Shown: positions 19,909-29,023, counted from the first letter of the stretch. The stretch: DNA of 64,000 nucleotides from Guyparkeria halophila (GCF_034479635.1 NZ_CP140153.1:813501-877500); one strand, 5' to 3'. Notes: generated by a model from the letters alone, not told the origin. Program-made: numbers and translations.

Positions 19909-22053
19909 ATGTTGTCCAGACTCAAGAGCCGCTCGGTCCTGCTGACCGGGACGGATGCCGAGAGCAAGCGCGAAGCGGTGCGTGCGTATTTCCACCGCAC
20001 CATGGATACCTACGAAAAGCTGTTCGAGGTGCTCACCGACGACCAGGCCTTCTACGAGCGGCCCGAGCCGCTGCGCCATCCGCTGATCTTCTACTTCGGT
20101 CACCCGGCGACCTTCTACATCAACAAGCTGGTCACCGCGAAGGCGACCACGCGCATCGACCCGACGCTGGAGGGCATGTTCGCTATCGGCGTCGACGAGA
20201 TGAGCTGGGACGACCTCAACGACGACCATTACGACTGGCCGTCGGTCGAGCGGGTACGCGAGTACCGCCGCAAGGTGCGTGAGCGCGTCGACCAGTTGAT
20301 CTCCGAGCTCGACTGGACCCCGCCGGTGCGCTGGGAGGATCATCCGACCTGGTCGATCTTCATGGGCATCGAGCACGAGCGCATCCACCTGGAGACCTCC
20401 TCGGTGCTGATCCGCCAGCTCGACCTCGAATGGGTCCGACCGCACGACGACTGGCCGATCTGCGATGCGGCCGCGGCGACCCCGGCCGAGGCGCCGGTCA
20501 ACGAGCTGCTCGAGGTGGCCGGTGGCACGGTGGTGCAGGGCAAGTCGCACGATGCGCCGCTGTACGGCTGGGACAACGAGTATGGCCACCTGTCGACCCG
20601 GGTGGATGCCTTCAAGGCCGGCCGCATGCAGGTGTCCAACGCCGAGTTCCTGGCCTTCGTCGAGGCCGGCGGCTACGAGACGCCCGAGTGGTGGACCGAG
20701 GAGGGCCGTCGCTGGCTCGACTTCCGCGGCGCCGCCCACCCGATCTTCTGGGTGCCGCGCGGCGGCTCCCAAGGCGACTCTTGGGGCTACCGGGCCATGA
20801 CCTGCGAGATCGACATGCCGTGGGACTGGCCGGTGGACGTCAACTACCTCGAGGCCAAGGCCTTCTGCAACTGGCTGTCCGAGATCACCGGCAAGTCCAT
20901 CCGCTTGCCGACCGAGCCCGAGTACGAGCGCCTTCGTCAGGTCGCCGGCGTACCGGACGAACCCGAGTGGGGCGAGCGGGCCCCGGGCAACATCAACCTC
21001 GAGTACTGGGCCTCGGCCTGCCCGGTCGACCGTTTCAAGCAGGGCGACTTCCATGACGTGATCGGCAACGTCTGGCAGTGGACCGAGACGCCCATCGATG
21101 CCTTCGAGGGCTTCGAGCCGCACCCGATCTACGACGACTTCTCGGTGCCGACCTTCGACAACCGGCACAACCTGATCAAGGGCGGCTCGTGGATCTCGAC
21201 CGGCAACGAGGCCACCCGCGACGCGCGCTACGCCTTCCGCCGGCACTTCTTCCAGCACGCCGGTTTCCGCTACGTCGAGGGCGAGCCGGTGCGCCCGCCG
21301 GCCTCCAGGGAGGAGAGCTACTACGAGACCGACGCCCAGCTGGCGCAGTACTGCGACTTCCACTACGGCCGCTCGTACTTTGGCGTGGCCAACTTCCCGC
21401 GGGCACTGGCCGAGTACGCCCTGCGCCAGATGGAGGGACGCCACCACGGCGCGGCGCTCGACATAGGCTGTGCCACGGGACGCGCGACCTTCGAGCTCGC
21501 GCCGCACTTCGAGTCGGTCACCGGGCTGGATTTCTCGGCGCGCTTCGTCCAGATCGCCCAGGCGATGCTCGACGATGGCCAGATCGCCTACGCGCTGCCC
21601 ACCGAGGGCGAGCTGACCGAGGACCGCGCCGCCTCGCTGGCCGCGCTCGGTCTCGAGCCGCGCGACAACATCGACTTCTGGCAGCAGGATGCCTGCAACA
21701 TGAAGCCGCACTTCAGCGGCTACGACCTGGTGCTGGCCGGCAATCTGATCGACCGGCTCTACGATCCGGGCAAGTTCCTCGACGACATCGCCCGGCGCAT
21801 CAACGCCGGCGGACTGCTGGTACTGGCCTCGCCCTACACCTGGCTCGAGGAGGTGACGCCGCGCGAGCGCTGGCTGGGCGGGTACGTCGAGAATGGTCGG
21901 CCGGTCTCCACGCTGGACACCCTGATCAAGCGCCTCGAGCCCAACTTCGAGCTGGTGGGTGAGCCGGCGGATATCCCATTCGTCATCCGCGACACGGCCC
22001 GTCGCTTCCAGCATACGGTCAGCCAGGTGACTGTCTGGGCCAGGAAGGGGTGA
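19909..22053 (+). CDS. ovoA: 5-histidylcysteine sulfoxide synthase / mercaptohistidine N-methyltransferase OvoA
   Basis: OvoA is a non-haem iron enzyme that couples cysteine to C5 of histidine with O2; its C-terminal domain methylates the imidazole after the sulfoxide is cleaved. The N-terminal DinB-like part has RSVLLTGTD at the start and the iron motif H156-x3-H160-x-E162 (EHERIHLET). An FGE-sulfatase-like domain fills the middle (GNVWQWTET, IKGGSWISTGNEATRDARYAFRR). A SAM methyltransferase domain follows, with ALDIGCATGRATFE at about 516-529. ATG 19909 has AGAGGA six bases upstream; ATG 19894 is possible (719 residues). ovoB follows after 4 bases. Confidence 0.95.
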   Translation: MLSRLKSRSVLLTGTDAESKREAVRAYFHRTMDTYEKLFEVLTDDQAFYERPEPLRHPLIFYFGHPATFYINKLVTAKATTRIDPTLEGMFAIGVDEMSWDDLNDDHYDWPSVERVREYRRKVRERVDQLISELDWTPPVRWEDHPTWSIFMGIEHERIHLETSSVLIRQLDLEWVRPHDDWPICDAAAATPAEAPVNELLEVAGGTVVQGKSHDAPLYGWDNEYGHLSTRVDAFKAGRMQVSNAEFLAFVEAGGYETPEWWTEEGRRWLDFRGAAHPIFWVPRGGSQGDSWGYRAMTCEIDMPWDWPVDVNYLEAKAFCNWLSEITGKSIRLPTEPEYERLRQVAGVPDEPEWGERAPGNINLEYWASACPVDRFKQGDFHDVIGNVWQWTETPIDAFEGFEPHPIYDDFSVPTFDNRHNLIKGGSWISTGNEATRDARYAFRRHFFQHAGFRYVEGEPVRPPASREESYYETDAQLAQYCDFHYGRSYFGVANFPRALAEYALRQMEGRHHGAALDIGCATGRATFELAPHFESVTGLDFSARFVQIAQAMLDDGQIAYALPTEGELTEDRAASLAALGLEPRDNIDFWQQDACNMKPHFSGYDLVLAGNLIDRLYDPGKFLDDIARRINAGGLLVLASPYTWLEEVTPRERWLGGYVENGRPVSTLDTLIKRLEPNFELVGEPADIPFVIRDTARRFQHTVSQVTVWARKG

Positions 22054-22057
22054 GCCG

Positions 22058-23296
22058 GTGAGCCGAGACGTGAGCAAGGCAGGCATGAGCCAGACCGACT
22101 TCACCCGGCTGGCCCAGTACCCCGGCTCGGGTTGCGAGAAGTACGACCGGCGCGCCGAGATCTTCGGCCGCGAGGACGTCATCCCCTTGTGGGTGGCCGA
22201 TATGGACTTCCCCGCGCCGGACTTCGTTACCCAGGCGCTGGCCGCACGGCTGGCCGACGGGGCCTTCGGCTATGCCAAGCCCACCGCCGAGCACCTCAGT
22301 GCGATCACCGGCTGGCTTGCCGGCCAGCACGACTGGCACGTCGGCCCCGAGACGATCGTGCCCGTGCCCGGCGTGGTGCCGGCGATGGCGATGGCCATCC
22401 GTGCGTTCACCACGCCCGGGGCGCGGGTGATCATCCAGCCGCCGGTGTATTTCCCGTTCTTCCAGGTGGTGCGCGACCAGGGGCGCGAACTGGTGGAGAA
22501 CCCGCTGGTCGAGCAGGCATCAGCCGACGGTGGCCGGCGCTACGTGATGGATTTCGCGGCGCTGGAGGCCCAGGCGCGCGAGGCGGAGATGCTGCTGTTG
22601 TGCAACCCGCACAACCCCGGCGGCCGGGCCTGGGATGCACGGGAGCTGGAGCAGGTCGTGGCCATCTGCGCCCGCCACGGCGTGATGGTGATGAGTGACG
22701 AGATCCACATGGACCTGACTTACCCGGGCATCCGGCACACGCCGTTCGCCCGAGTCGCCGATGCGGCCGGCTGTCGCTGGTTCACGGTCACCGCGCCGGG
22801 CAAGACCTTCAACACCGCCGGGATCGGCGGTGGCTATGCCGTGATCCCGGATGCCGCCATCCGCGAGCGTTTCGATCGCGAACGTCGCGGCATGCACCTG
22901 GGCGAGGGGTCGGTGTTCGGTCTGACCGCCTTGAAGGCCGCCTATACCCACGGCACCCACTGGCCCGACGAACTCATGGCGCATATCGCCGTCAATCGCG
23001 ACCGGGTGATCGAGGCGGTCAGTGATCTGCCGATCGAGCCGATGTGGCCGGAGGCGACCTATCTCTTGTGGCTGGATTGCCGGGGGATGGGGCTATCGGA
23101 TGCCGCGGCCGACCCCGAAGACCGGGCCCTGCAACGGTTCTTTATCGACGAGGCGGGGCTGGGTCTGAGCCAGGGGATCATCTTCGGCGAGGCCGGGCGT
23201 GGTTACATGCGCATCAATCTGGCCACGCCGACGCGGGTGATGGATCGGGCCATGGCCCAGCTGCGCCAGGCCGCGGTTCGGGTGTTTTCTCAGTAA
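22058..23296 (+). CDS. ovoB: PLP-dependent sulfoxide lyase OvoB (MalY/PatB fold)
   Basis: The 412-residue aminotransferase-fold protein resembles cystathionine beta-lyases of the MalY/PatB group (PLWVADMDFPAPDFVTQAL, LLCNPHNPGGR, MSDEIHMDL). The PLP lysine is Lys249 in TAPGKTFNTAG. Standing 4 bases after ovoA, it should cleave the histidylcysteine sulfoxide to 5-thiohistidine, which OvoA then methylates to ovothiol A. GTG 22058 has AGGAAGGGG upstream; ATG 22085 is an alternative. Its 3' end overlaps a convergent lipoprotein gene by 7 bases. Confidence 0.88.
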   Translation: MSRDVSKAGMSQTDFTRLAQYPGSGCEKYDRRAEIFGREDVIPLWVADMDFPAPDFVTQALAARLADGAFGYAKPTAEHLSAITGWLAGQHDWHVGPETIVPVPGVVPAMAMAIRAFTTPGARVIIQPPVYFPFFQVVRDQGRELVENPLVEQASADGGRRYVMDFAALEAQAREAEMLLLCNPHNPGGRAWDARELEQVVAICARHGVMVMSDEIHMDLTYPGIRHTPFARVADAAGCRWFTVTAPGKTFNTAGIGGGYAVIPDAAIRERFDRERRGMHLGEGSVFGLTALKAAYTHGTHWPDELMAHIAVNRDRVIEAVSDLPIEPMWPEATYLLWLDCRGMGLSDAAADPEDRALQRFFIDEAGLGLSQGIIFGEAGRGYMRINLATPTRVMDRAMAQLRQAAVRVFSQ

Positions 23297-23913
23297 TGCC
23301 GACGCCGATCCCAGTCGGGATGACTCGGATCGAGTGTCAGTTCGCAGTGCAGTCGACCGCGCAGGAAGTCGGGGCTCGCGACCTGCCGGCTGGTGCCCCG
23401 GCGCAGCTCGCCTTGCGTGGCGACCAGCCGGGCACAATCGTTTCGGGCGTGGTTCGGGCATAGGCGGATTTCCATGCCGTCAAAGTAAGCCATGCCGGTG
23501 CGAGCTCGATAATCGCCATCCTGCCGCCGCAGTTCGAATTCGAGTGGCATCCCCGCCACCAGATCGAGCCCGACGGGTTCGCTACGCCGCCATTTGCCGC
23601 CGTAATGGAGCTCGGTGCGATCCAGCACGCACTGGACTCGTTCGCCGGGTCCGGCGGTGGCGCGGGCATGCGATAGCTCGGCGGCGCGGGCGGTGGCCTC
23701 GGCCTGACGTGCCTGGGCTTCCTGTCGGCGCGCCTCGGCCTGAGCCCGATCGACTTCCGCCTGTTTGAGACGCGCTTGCTGCTGGGCATCGGCATCCATG
23801 CGAACCCACTGCTCTTCCGGGATGCCGAGCGGGTAATGCGGGCCGCAGGCCGAAAGCAGGAGAGTGGCCGCGAGCAGTCCGCCGATGGCGAACCGCCGTT
23901 TAGTCGCCGGCAT
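23290..23913 (-). CDS. Hypothetical lipoprotein with Gln/Ala-rich coiled coil
   Basis: The 207-residue protein has a lipoprotein signal (LLAATLLLSACGPHYP, Cys about 23). An alanine-, glutamine- and arginine-rich segment at about 45-85 should form a coiled coil. A C-terminal domain with four cysteines follows (VQCVL, RLCPN, NDCARL, LHCEL). I do not recognise a family. It ends 7 bases inside ovoB on the other strand and overlaps the upstream DUF2789 gene by one base. Confidence 0.75.
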   Translation of the reverse strand: MPATKRRFAIGGLLAATLLLSACGPHYPLGIPEEQWVRMDADAQQQARLKQAEVDRAQAEARRQEAQARQAEATARAAELSHARATAGPGERVQCVLDRTELHYGGKWRRSEPVGLDLVAGMPLEFELRRQDGDYRARTGMAYFDGMEIRLCPNHARNDCARLVATQGELRRGTSRQVASPDFLRGRLHCELTLDPSHPDWDRRRHY

Positions 23914-24146
23914 CAGTCGCGCAGTCGGGCATCGAGGTGATCGACGGCCTCGGCCCAGTCGGCGTCTTCGGCCAGCGATTCGCGCAGGAAGCGGCGCTGG
24001 TTCTCGTTCCAGAACGGCGCGTCGCTCAGTGCCACCTCGCTCGGCAGGGGGGAGTGGCGATCGATGAATGCCTCGATGTCTTCCTCGCCCGCGTCCAGGC
24101 CGAGTTGTTCGAACAGTTCACTCAGGGGGTGAAACGGTGGCTGCAT
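23913..24146 (-). CDS. DUF2789 family protein
   Basis: This 77-residue acidic protein matches DUF2789: HPLSELFEQLGL near the start, EAFIDRHSPLP in the middle, and FWNENQRRFLRESLAEDADWAEAVDHLDARL at the end (the last two given as separate helices). Its function is unknown. ATG 24146 has GGAGGAG upstream. It is transcribed with the lipoprotein gene. Confidence 0.85.
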   Translation of the reverse strand: MQPPFHPLSELFEQLGLDAGEEDIEAFIDRHSPLPSEVALSDAPFWNENQRRFLRESLAEDADWAEAVDHLDARLRD

Positions 24147-24255
24147 GCGATCTCCTCCGTCGGGCTGGTGCCGGACTCGCGTGTGGATTTCCGTGTGGAT
24201 GCTCTGGGCTCTCGCCCCGATTCTAGTCGCTTTTTCCGAGCCTGAAAGCCACGTC

Positions 24256-24261
24256 TATACT
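24256..24261 (+). promoter_or_regulatory. Probable -10 element of sohB
   Basis: TATACT lies 28 bases before the sohB ATG. The matching -35 (TTTCCG, 17 bases upstream) is weak. Confidence 0.4.
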
Positions 24262-24289
24262 CCTCCCTTTTGCCCGGAGCAGATCATCC

Positions 24290-25363
24290 ATGTGGCCAGA
24301 GTATTTCCTGTTTCTTCTCAAGACCCTGACGCTGGCGGTCGCCGTGATCTTCGTCGTGGCCGCGGTGGTGTCGGTCGTGGCGCAGGCGCGCAACACGCAG
24401 GCCGGCGACAGTCGGCTCAAGCCCTTGAAGATCCGCCGTCTCAACGACGAGATCGAGTCCCGCCGCAAGCAGCTGCGCGAGGCACTGCACAAAACCGACG
24501 CCGGCTGGAAGGCCAAGTGGGCCGATCTGCGCCGGCGCTTGCCCGGCAGCAAGAAGAAGGAGAGCGAGGCACCCACGGCGACCGAGGAAAAACCGGCAGA
24601 GGTGACAGAGGAGAAGGGCGAGGCGGAGGCATCGTCACGCACCTTCGTGCTGCGCTTTCATGGTGACATCCGTGCCTCGGCGGTCGAGGCCTTGCGCGAG
24701 GAGGTTAGCGCCGTGCTGCAGGTGGCGGAGCCGGGTCGTGACCGGGTGTTTCTGGTGCTCGATAGCCCCGGTGGTGTGGTGCCGGGCTACGGGCTCGCGG
24801 CCGCTCAGCTGGCGCGCCTGCGCAGCGCGGAGATCGAATTGATCGCGGTGGTCGACCGGGTCGCGGCCAGCGGGGGCTACATGATGGCCGCCGTGGCCAA
24901 TCGCATCGTCGCCGCGCCGTTCGCCATCGTCGGCTCGATCGGCGTGGTCGCCCAACTGCCCAATATCCATCGGCTGCTCAAGCGCAACGACATCGACGTC
25001 GAGTTGCACACCGCCGGGCAGTACAAGCGCACCCTGACGTTGCTGGGCGAGAACACCGAGGCCGGGCGGGAGAAATTCCGCGAGGAGCTCGAGCAGACCC
25101 ACGTGCTGTTCAAGGATTTTCTCAATCGTTATCGGCCGCAGCTGGACCTGGATAAACTCGCCACCGGTGAACACTGGTACGGCGAGGATGCGCTCGAGCT
25201 GGCCCTGATCGACGAGATCGGCACCAGCGACGACCTCGTCCTCGAGGCGGTGAACCAGGGCGATGCCTTCGAGATCACCCAGCCGATGAAAAAGCGCGGC
25301 CTGCTCAGTCGCCTGAGCGCCTCGGCCCAGGCGGTGTTGAGCGAGTGGCGCCAGCCGCTTTGA
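24290..25363 (+). CDS. sohB: Inner membrane peptidase SohB (S49 family)
   Basis: The 357-residue protein has an N-terminal membrane helix (FLFLLKTLTLAVAVIFVVAA), a charged Glu/Lys-rich linker at about 75-110, then an SppA-like serine protease domain. The nucleophile lies in DRVAASGGYMMAAVA and the catalytic Lys in HTAGQYKRTLT. LDSPGGVVPGYG is the oxyanion-side motif. SohB is a periplasm-facing peptidase of unclear substrate. GGAG precedes the ATG. Confidence 0.94.
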   Translation: MWPEYFLFLLKTLTLAVAVIFVVAAVVSVVAQARNTQAGDSRLKPLKIRRLNDEIESRRKQLREALHKTDAGWKAKWADLRRRLPGSKKKESEAPTATEEKPAEVTEEKGEAEASSRTFVLRFHGDIRASAVEALREEVSAVLQVAEPGRDRVFLVLDSPGGVVPGYGLAAAQLARLRSAEIELIAVVDRVAASGGYMMAAVANRIVAAPFAIVGSIGVVAQLPNIHRLLKRNDIDVELHTAGQYKRTLTLLGENTEAGREKFREELEQTHVLFKDFLNRYRPQLDLDKLATGEHWYGEDALELALIDEIGTSDDLVLEAVNQGDAFEITQPMKKRGLLSRLSASAQAVLSEWRQPL

Positions 25364-25395
25364 GCCGCGCGGGGCGAATGCCCCCGTGTGGGTGG

Positions 25396-27654
25396 TTACC
25401 GGCTCGACTCCTGCCGATCCGTCCGGAACTGGGCCAGGACCTGGGCGTAGGTCTCGGCCACATCGCGGGCGAAATGATCGATGGCGTGACGCCGGGCGGT
25501 CGTGACGGCCTGTGCGGCCATGGATCGGCGTAGCGCATCGTCCTCGATCAGCTGGCGGGTGGCGTTGGTCCAGCGGTCGATGTCCTCGGCGGTCTTGAAG
25601 CCGTTGCTCTCGTGGTTGACCACGTCATCAATGCCGCTGGAGCGCACCGCGACCACCGGCAACCCGGCGGCCATGGCCTCGAGGATGACCATCCCCTGGG
25701 TCTCCGATTTCGAGGCGAACACGAAGGCATCCCCCAGCTGGTAGTAGCGCGCCACCTCGTCGGGTGAAATCGCCCCGACCAGGGTGACCACCTCGGCCAG
25801 GTCCAGCGCGTCGATACGCCCCTGCAGTCGCTCGTGCTCGTCGCCATCACCGATGATCAGGCAGCGAAATGGCTGGTCGCTGCGACGACGCAGCTCGTCC
25901 ATCGCCGAGATCAAAAAGTCGATGTTCTTTTCCCGGGAAAGCCGCGAGACGCTCACCAACACGCGCTCGTCCGATCCAATGCCGTGTCGGCGGCGTAGGG
26001 CTTCCACGGCCTCGGGTTCGTCGGCCTGGAAACGATCGAAGTCGATGCCGGTGGGGTGCACGTAGATCGGTGCGGTGACCCCGATCACCCGCAGGTATTC
26101 CTCCGCCGATTCGGTCGGCACGATCACCCCGTTGCAGCGATTGGCGAACCGCCGGATGGCCGTGTGCGCGATCAGGTTGCGGAACAGCGGGCCCGGTAGC
26201 GGCACGAAGTGCGAGTAATGCTCCAGGCGCGTGTGGTAGGTGAACACCGTCGGCACCTTGAGTCGCCGGGCGTGCCATTGAGCCGCCCAGCCGAGCCAAA
26301 ACGGGTGGTGGATGTGGATCAGGTCCGGCGAGAAGGCCTTCAGTCCCCGTCGAATCCGGGGCGAGAGCGGGTTGGCCAGCCGGAATTCGCCGTTGCGCCC
26401 CATCGTCAGCAGCGTCGGGATACGGACCACGTCGGTCTTGCCGTCATCCGGGTCGGCGTAGCTGGGGGCGATGATCCGCACCCGGTGGCTTAACTGCTCC
26501 AGCCCGCGGCGTAGCCGGTCGATGGAGATGGGCACGCCGCCGATGAACGGCAGGTAGTTGTTGGTCACCATGGCGACGGACAGCGACCGGCCCGCCCACG
26601 GCGAGGTGTCCAGGTCGTAGTTCCGGTAGTAGTCGCGCTCGACGAAGATCGAGCTGTAAAGCTTGATCGCCAGCAGGATCAACAGGCCAAGTACCAGCAG
26701 GAAGTTCAGGTGGCCGACGTAGAACAGCGAGTGGATGAAGAACCACAGGCTCTCCAAGGTCTTGAAGACCTGGTGCTGGCCGATGTCGAGCCGCTCGACC
26801 GTGATCGACACGTTTTCGCCAGCCGTGTTTACGTCGACGTAGTGGTAGAAGCTGGTGTCGTCATTGAGCACCAGCCCGCCGGCGCCGCCGGTCACCACGT
26901 AGCGGACCCCGTCGCGGCTCTGCTCGTCGAACAGGTGCAGGTTGCTGGAAAACACTGCGTCGACGCCATGCGTGCGGAACAGGGCGTGGAGTCGATCGCG
27001 GAACGCCTCGTCGGTGAGGTACTGGTCGTCGAAATCGAGCGGGCTTTTCTGGGTGGTGCGGAACATCGGGTGGCCGATGAACACGAAGCGATGCGCGGCT
27101 GACGGGTCACGCAACTGCTCCTTGAGCCAGTGAAGCTGGAAGGGGTAGGTGTCCGGGTCGGTGCTGTCGAGGAACAGGAACTGGCTGCCGCCGGCGCGAA
27201 AGCCGAAAAAGTACGGGCCGAAATGTTCGTAGTAGTTGAACGAACCGAAGGCGCCGCTTTCCTTCTCGCCCACCGTCAACAGATAGGGCATTTCCAGGTG
27301 CGATAGCGTGCGGTACAGGGCGCGATACTTGTCCTCGCCGCCACCACTGACCGCGTTGCCTGCCGAGACCACGAAATCGAGCTCCGCGCGATTGAGCCGC
27401 GGGACCATCTTTCGTTCGAACAGGCCGACCGAGTTGTTGATATTGCCGACGACGGCGAAATGCAGCTCGTCATCAGTCGGACCATCCGTCTGATCCTGAA
27501 TGCGCTCGATCTGCTCGGCGTGGACCGCGTGATACGTGGTCTCGAAGATCGACAAGTAGATGCGGTAGCCGACCAGCAGCAGGATGGCGATCAGCGTCAG
27601 GTAGAAGGCCAGTTTCAGTCGGCGCGGTGTCAGCTTGTTCGACAACCGGCTCAT
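25396..27654 (-). CDS. Fused degenerate metallophosphoesterase - membrane - GT4 glycosyltransferase
   Basis: The 752-residue protein has a membrane helix (14-36), a calcineurin-like phosphoesterase fold (about 60-290), a second helix (305-335) and a GT-B family 4 glycosyltransferase (about 358-740). The GT4 part looks active: FIGGVPISIDRLRRGL, VSRLSREKNIDFL and a SETQGMVILEAM E-x7-E motif near 648. The phosphoesterase part has lost most metal ligands: GNIN at 70-73 instead of D-x-H, GN at 99-100 instead of GD, GEKE at 129-132 instead of GNHD, and SNLH at 237-240 instead of GHxH; only His195 and His240 remain. The first domain is therefore probably non-catalytic and lies outside the membrane. 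It overlaps the upstream UPF0104 gene by 4 bases; the sugar acceptor is probably a lipid. Confidence 0.87.
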   Translation of the reverse strand: MSRLSNKLTPRRLKLAFYLTLIAILLLVGYRIYLSIFETTYHAVHAEQIERIQDQTDGPTDDELHFAVVGNINNSVGLFERKMVPRLNRAELDFVVSAGNAVSGGGEDKYRALYRTLSHLEMPYLLTVGEKESGAFGSFNYYEHFGPYFFGFRAGGSQFLFLDSTDPDTYPFQLHWLKEQLRDPSAAHRFVFIGHPMFRTTQKSPLDFDDQYLTDEAFRDRLHALFRTHGVDAVFSSNLHLFDEQSRDGVRYVVTGGAGGLVLNDDTSFYHYVDVNTAGENVSITVERLDIGQHQVFKTLESLWFFIHSLFYVGHLNFLLVLGLLILLAIKLYSSIFVERDYYRNYDLDTSPWAGRSLSVAMVTNNYLPFIGGVPISIDRLRRGLEQLSHRVRIIAPSYADPDDGKTDVVRIPTLLTMGRNGEFRLANPLSPRIRRGLKAFSPDLIHIHHPFWLGWAAQWHARRLKVPTVFTYHTRLEHYSHFVPLPGPLFRNLIAHTAIRRFANRCNGVIVPTESAEEYLRVIGVTAPIYVHPTGIDFDRFQADEPEAVEALRRRHGIGSDERVLVSVSRLSREKNIDFLISAMDELRRRSDQPFRCLIIGDGDEHERLQGRIDALDLAEVVTLVGAISPDEVARYYQLGDAFVFASKSETQGMVILEAMAAGLPVVAVRSSGIDDVVNHESNGFKTAEDIDRWTNATRQLIEDDALRRSMAAQAVTTARRHAIDHFARDVAETYAQVLAQFRTDRQESSR

Positions 27655-28727
27655 GAAGCGCCCCGCCGCGTGGCGGCAATTTCCCGCTGGGTGACGAACA
27701 GTCCGATCAGCATGCCCAGGTAGATGGTCAGCGCCCGCCAGGCCACGGTCACCAACACCAGGTGCGAGGCGGTGACCACGTCACGGAAGAAGTAGCCGAA
27801 TACGCCCTCGGCAACGCCCGAGGCGCCCGGCGTGGGGGAGAAGTACATCACGAAGGTCGTCATCACCATGCGGCCGATCACCAGCCAGTAGTCGAAGCCG
27901 TAACCCAGGGCCCAGAAGAGCAGGGCGGGGAAGGAGAACAGGGCCAGGAGGAAGATCGCCGTGAAGACGAACGAGGCGGCGATATCGAGCCGGCGTCCCT
28001 GGAAATAGCGGACGAAACCGTGGGCGAATTGCTGCAACTCGCGCACCAGCCGGTGGCGCCAGCGATGATGTCGTCGCGGGCTGATCAGGTGCAGCGCTCG
28101 CAGCGCCTTGAGTACCCCCAGCATCGGGCGCAATAGCCAGTTGCTGCGCATCACCAGGATCGTGAAGAATCCCAGGTAAAGCACGACCGACACGCTCAGG
28201 GTAATCACCAGCGAGTCGCTCTGCGCCGCGCCCTGGGCGCCCGGAAGCGTCACCAGCAGGATGGGCGTGGCACCGAAGATGAACAACACCGCGAGCGCCG
28301 TGCGAATCGTGGTGGCCGTCAGTCCGGTGCCTACCGGCACGCCGCGGCGGCGCATGAACCAGACCTGGGCCACCCCGCCGCCGGTGGCCAGCGGCGTGAT
28401 GTTGGAGACGAAGATATTGAGAAACACCAGCCGGGCCATCGCCGACAGCGGGATCGAGTGACCCAGTGCACGCAGGGTGAACCACAGGCGCAGGCCGTCG
28501 GCGACAAAGTAGACCAGCAGCAGCGCCAGGCTCGCCAGTAACAGCTGCCAGCCGAGCAGACGGGCGTCCCAGTGGATCTCGTGACCGGCGACCTGCGAAT
28601 AGACCGCCCAGATCCCCGCCGCGCTCAGCCCGATGAACAGCAAGGCAAACCACGCCAGCCGGCGGCCACGAAAGGTCGGCTCGTCCTGGATCTCGAAGCG
28701 TTCGGGCTGGCGGTGGGGATCGGTCAT
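27651..28727 (-). CDS. UPF0104 / lysylphosphatidylglycerol synthase-like membrane protein
   Basis: The 358-residue protein has about eight membrane helices and the family motifs NITPLATGGGVAQVWFMRR and SPTPGASGVAEGVFGYFF. The family covers the flippase half of MprF and stand-alone YbhN-type proteins, often paired with lipid or polysaccharide glycosyltransferases. Its stop overlaps the start of the fused phosphoesterase-GT4 gene (ATGA), so the two probably act together, for example in making or flipping a glycolipid. That role is inference. Confidence 0.9.
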   Translation of the reverse strand: MTDPHRQPERFEIQDEPTFRGRRLAWFALLFIGLSAAGIWAVYSQVAGHEIHWDARLLGWQLLLASLALLLVYFVADGLRLWFTLRALGHSIPLSAMARLVFLNIFVSNITPLATGGGVAQVWFMRRRGVPVGTGLTATTIRTALAVLFIFGATPILLVTLPGAQGAAQSDSLVITLSVSVVLYLGFFTILVMRSNWLLRPMLGVLKALRALHLISPRRHHRWRHRLVRELQQFAHGFVRYFQGRRLDIAASFVFTAIFLLALFSFPALLFWALGYGFDYWLVIGRMVMTTFVMYFSPTPGASGVAEGVFGYFFRDVVTASHLVLVTVAWRALTIYLGMLIGLFVTQREIAATRRGAS

Positions 28728-28782
28728 TGCGGATTGTGCCGGGCGATGTGCCCATCGGCCGGGCCGTTTGCAGCGGACACAG

Positions 28783-28804
28783 AAAAACCCGCGCGAGGCG
28801 GGTT
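28783..28804 (-). terminator. Terminator of the tRNA-Gly-Cys operon
   Basis: Read on the minus strand, AACCCGC-ctcgc-GCGGGTT is followed by TTTCT, 22 bases after the tRNA-Cys end. Confidence 0.8.
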
Positions 28805-28825
28805 ATCCGTGACATACATCAGTGT

Positions 28826-28899
28826 TGGAGGCTGGACCCGGAGTCGAACCGGGGTAAACGGATTTGCAATCCGGTGCATAGCCACTCTGCCATCCAGCC
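28826..28899 (-). tRNA. tRNA-Cys (anticodon GCA)
   Basis: The 74-base minus-strand sequence has acceptor GGCTGGA pairing with TCCAGCC. The anticodon loop is TTGCAAA, giving GCA. The T arm contains GGTTCGACTCC and CCA is encoded. It lies 6 bases after tRNA-Gly, as in many gammaproteobacterial glyW-cysT clusters. Confidence 0.97.
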
Positions 28900-28905
28900 G
28901 AAATC

Positions 28906-28981
28906 TGGAGCGGGAAACCGGATTCGAACCGGCGACCCCAACCTTGGCAAGGTTGTGCTCTACCAGCTGAGCTATTCCCGC
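28906..28981 (-). tRNA. tRNA-Gly (anticodon GCC)
   Basis: The 76-base minus-strand sequence has acceptor GCGGGAA pairing with TTCCCGC. The anticodon loop is TTGCCAA, giving GCC. GGTTCGAATCC is in the T arm and CCA is encoded. It is first in the tRNA-Gly-tRNA-Cys pair. Confidence 0.97.
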
Positions 28982-28994
28982 TTGAGGGGGCGCA

Positions 28995-29023
28995 ATTTTC
29001 ATCAGGAACCGCCCCCGTGTCAA
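28995..29023 (-). promoter_or_regulatory. Sigma-70 promoter of the tRNA-Gly-Cys operon
   Basis: On the minus strand a consensus TTGACA -35 is 17 bases from GAAAAT. It is followed by a GC-rich discriminator (TGCGCCCC), typical of stringently controlled stable-RNA promoters. Confidence 0.75.

Noticed and set aside
19528-22182. An 884-codon open frame on the minus strand across ovoA
   Set aside because: It mirrors ovoA codon for codon in a G+C-rich gene, has low-complexity His/Asp/Val-rich sequence and no known domain. ovoA on the other strand has clear motifs and a start signal.
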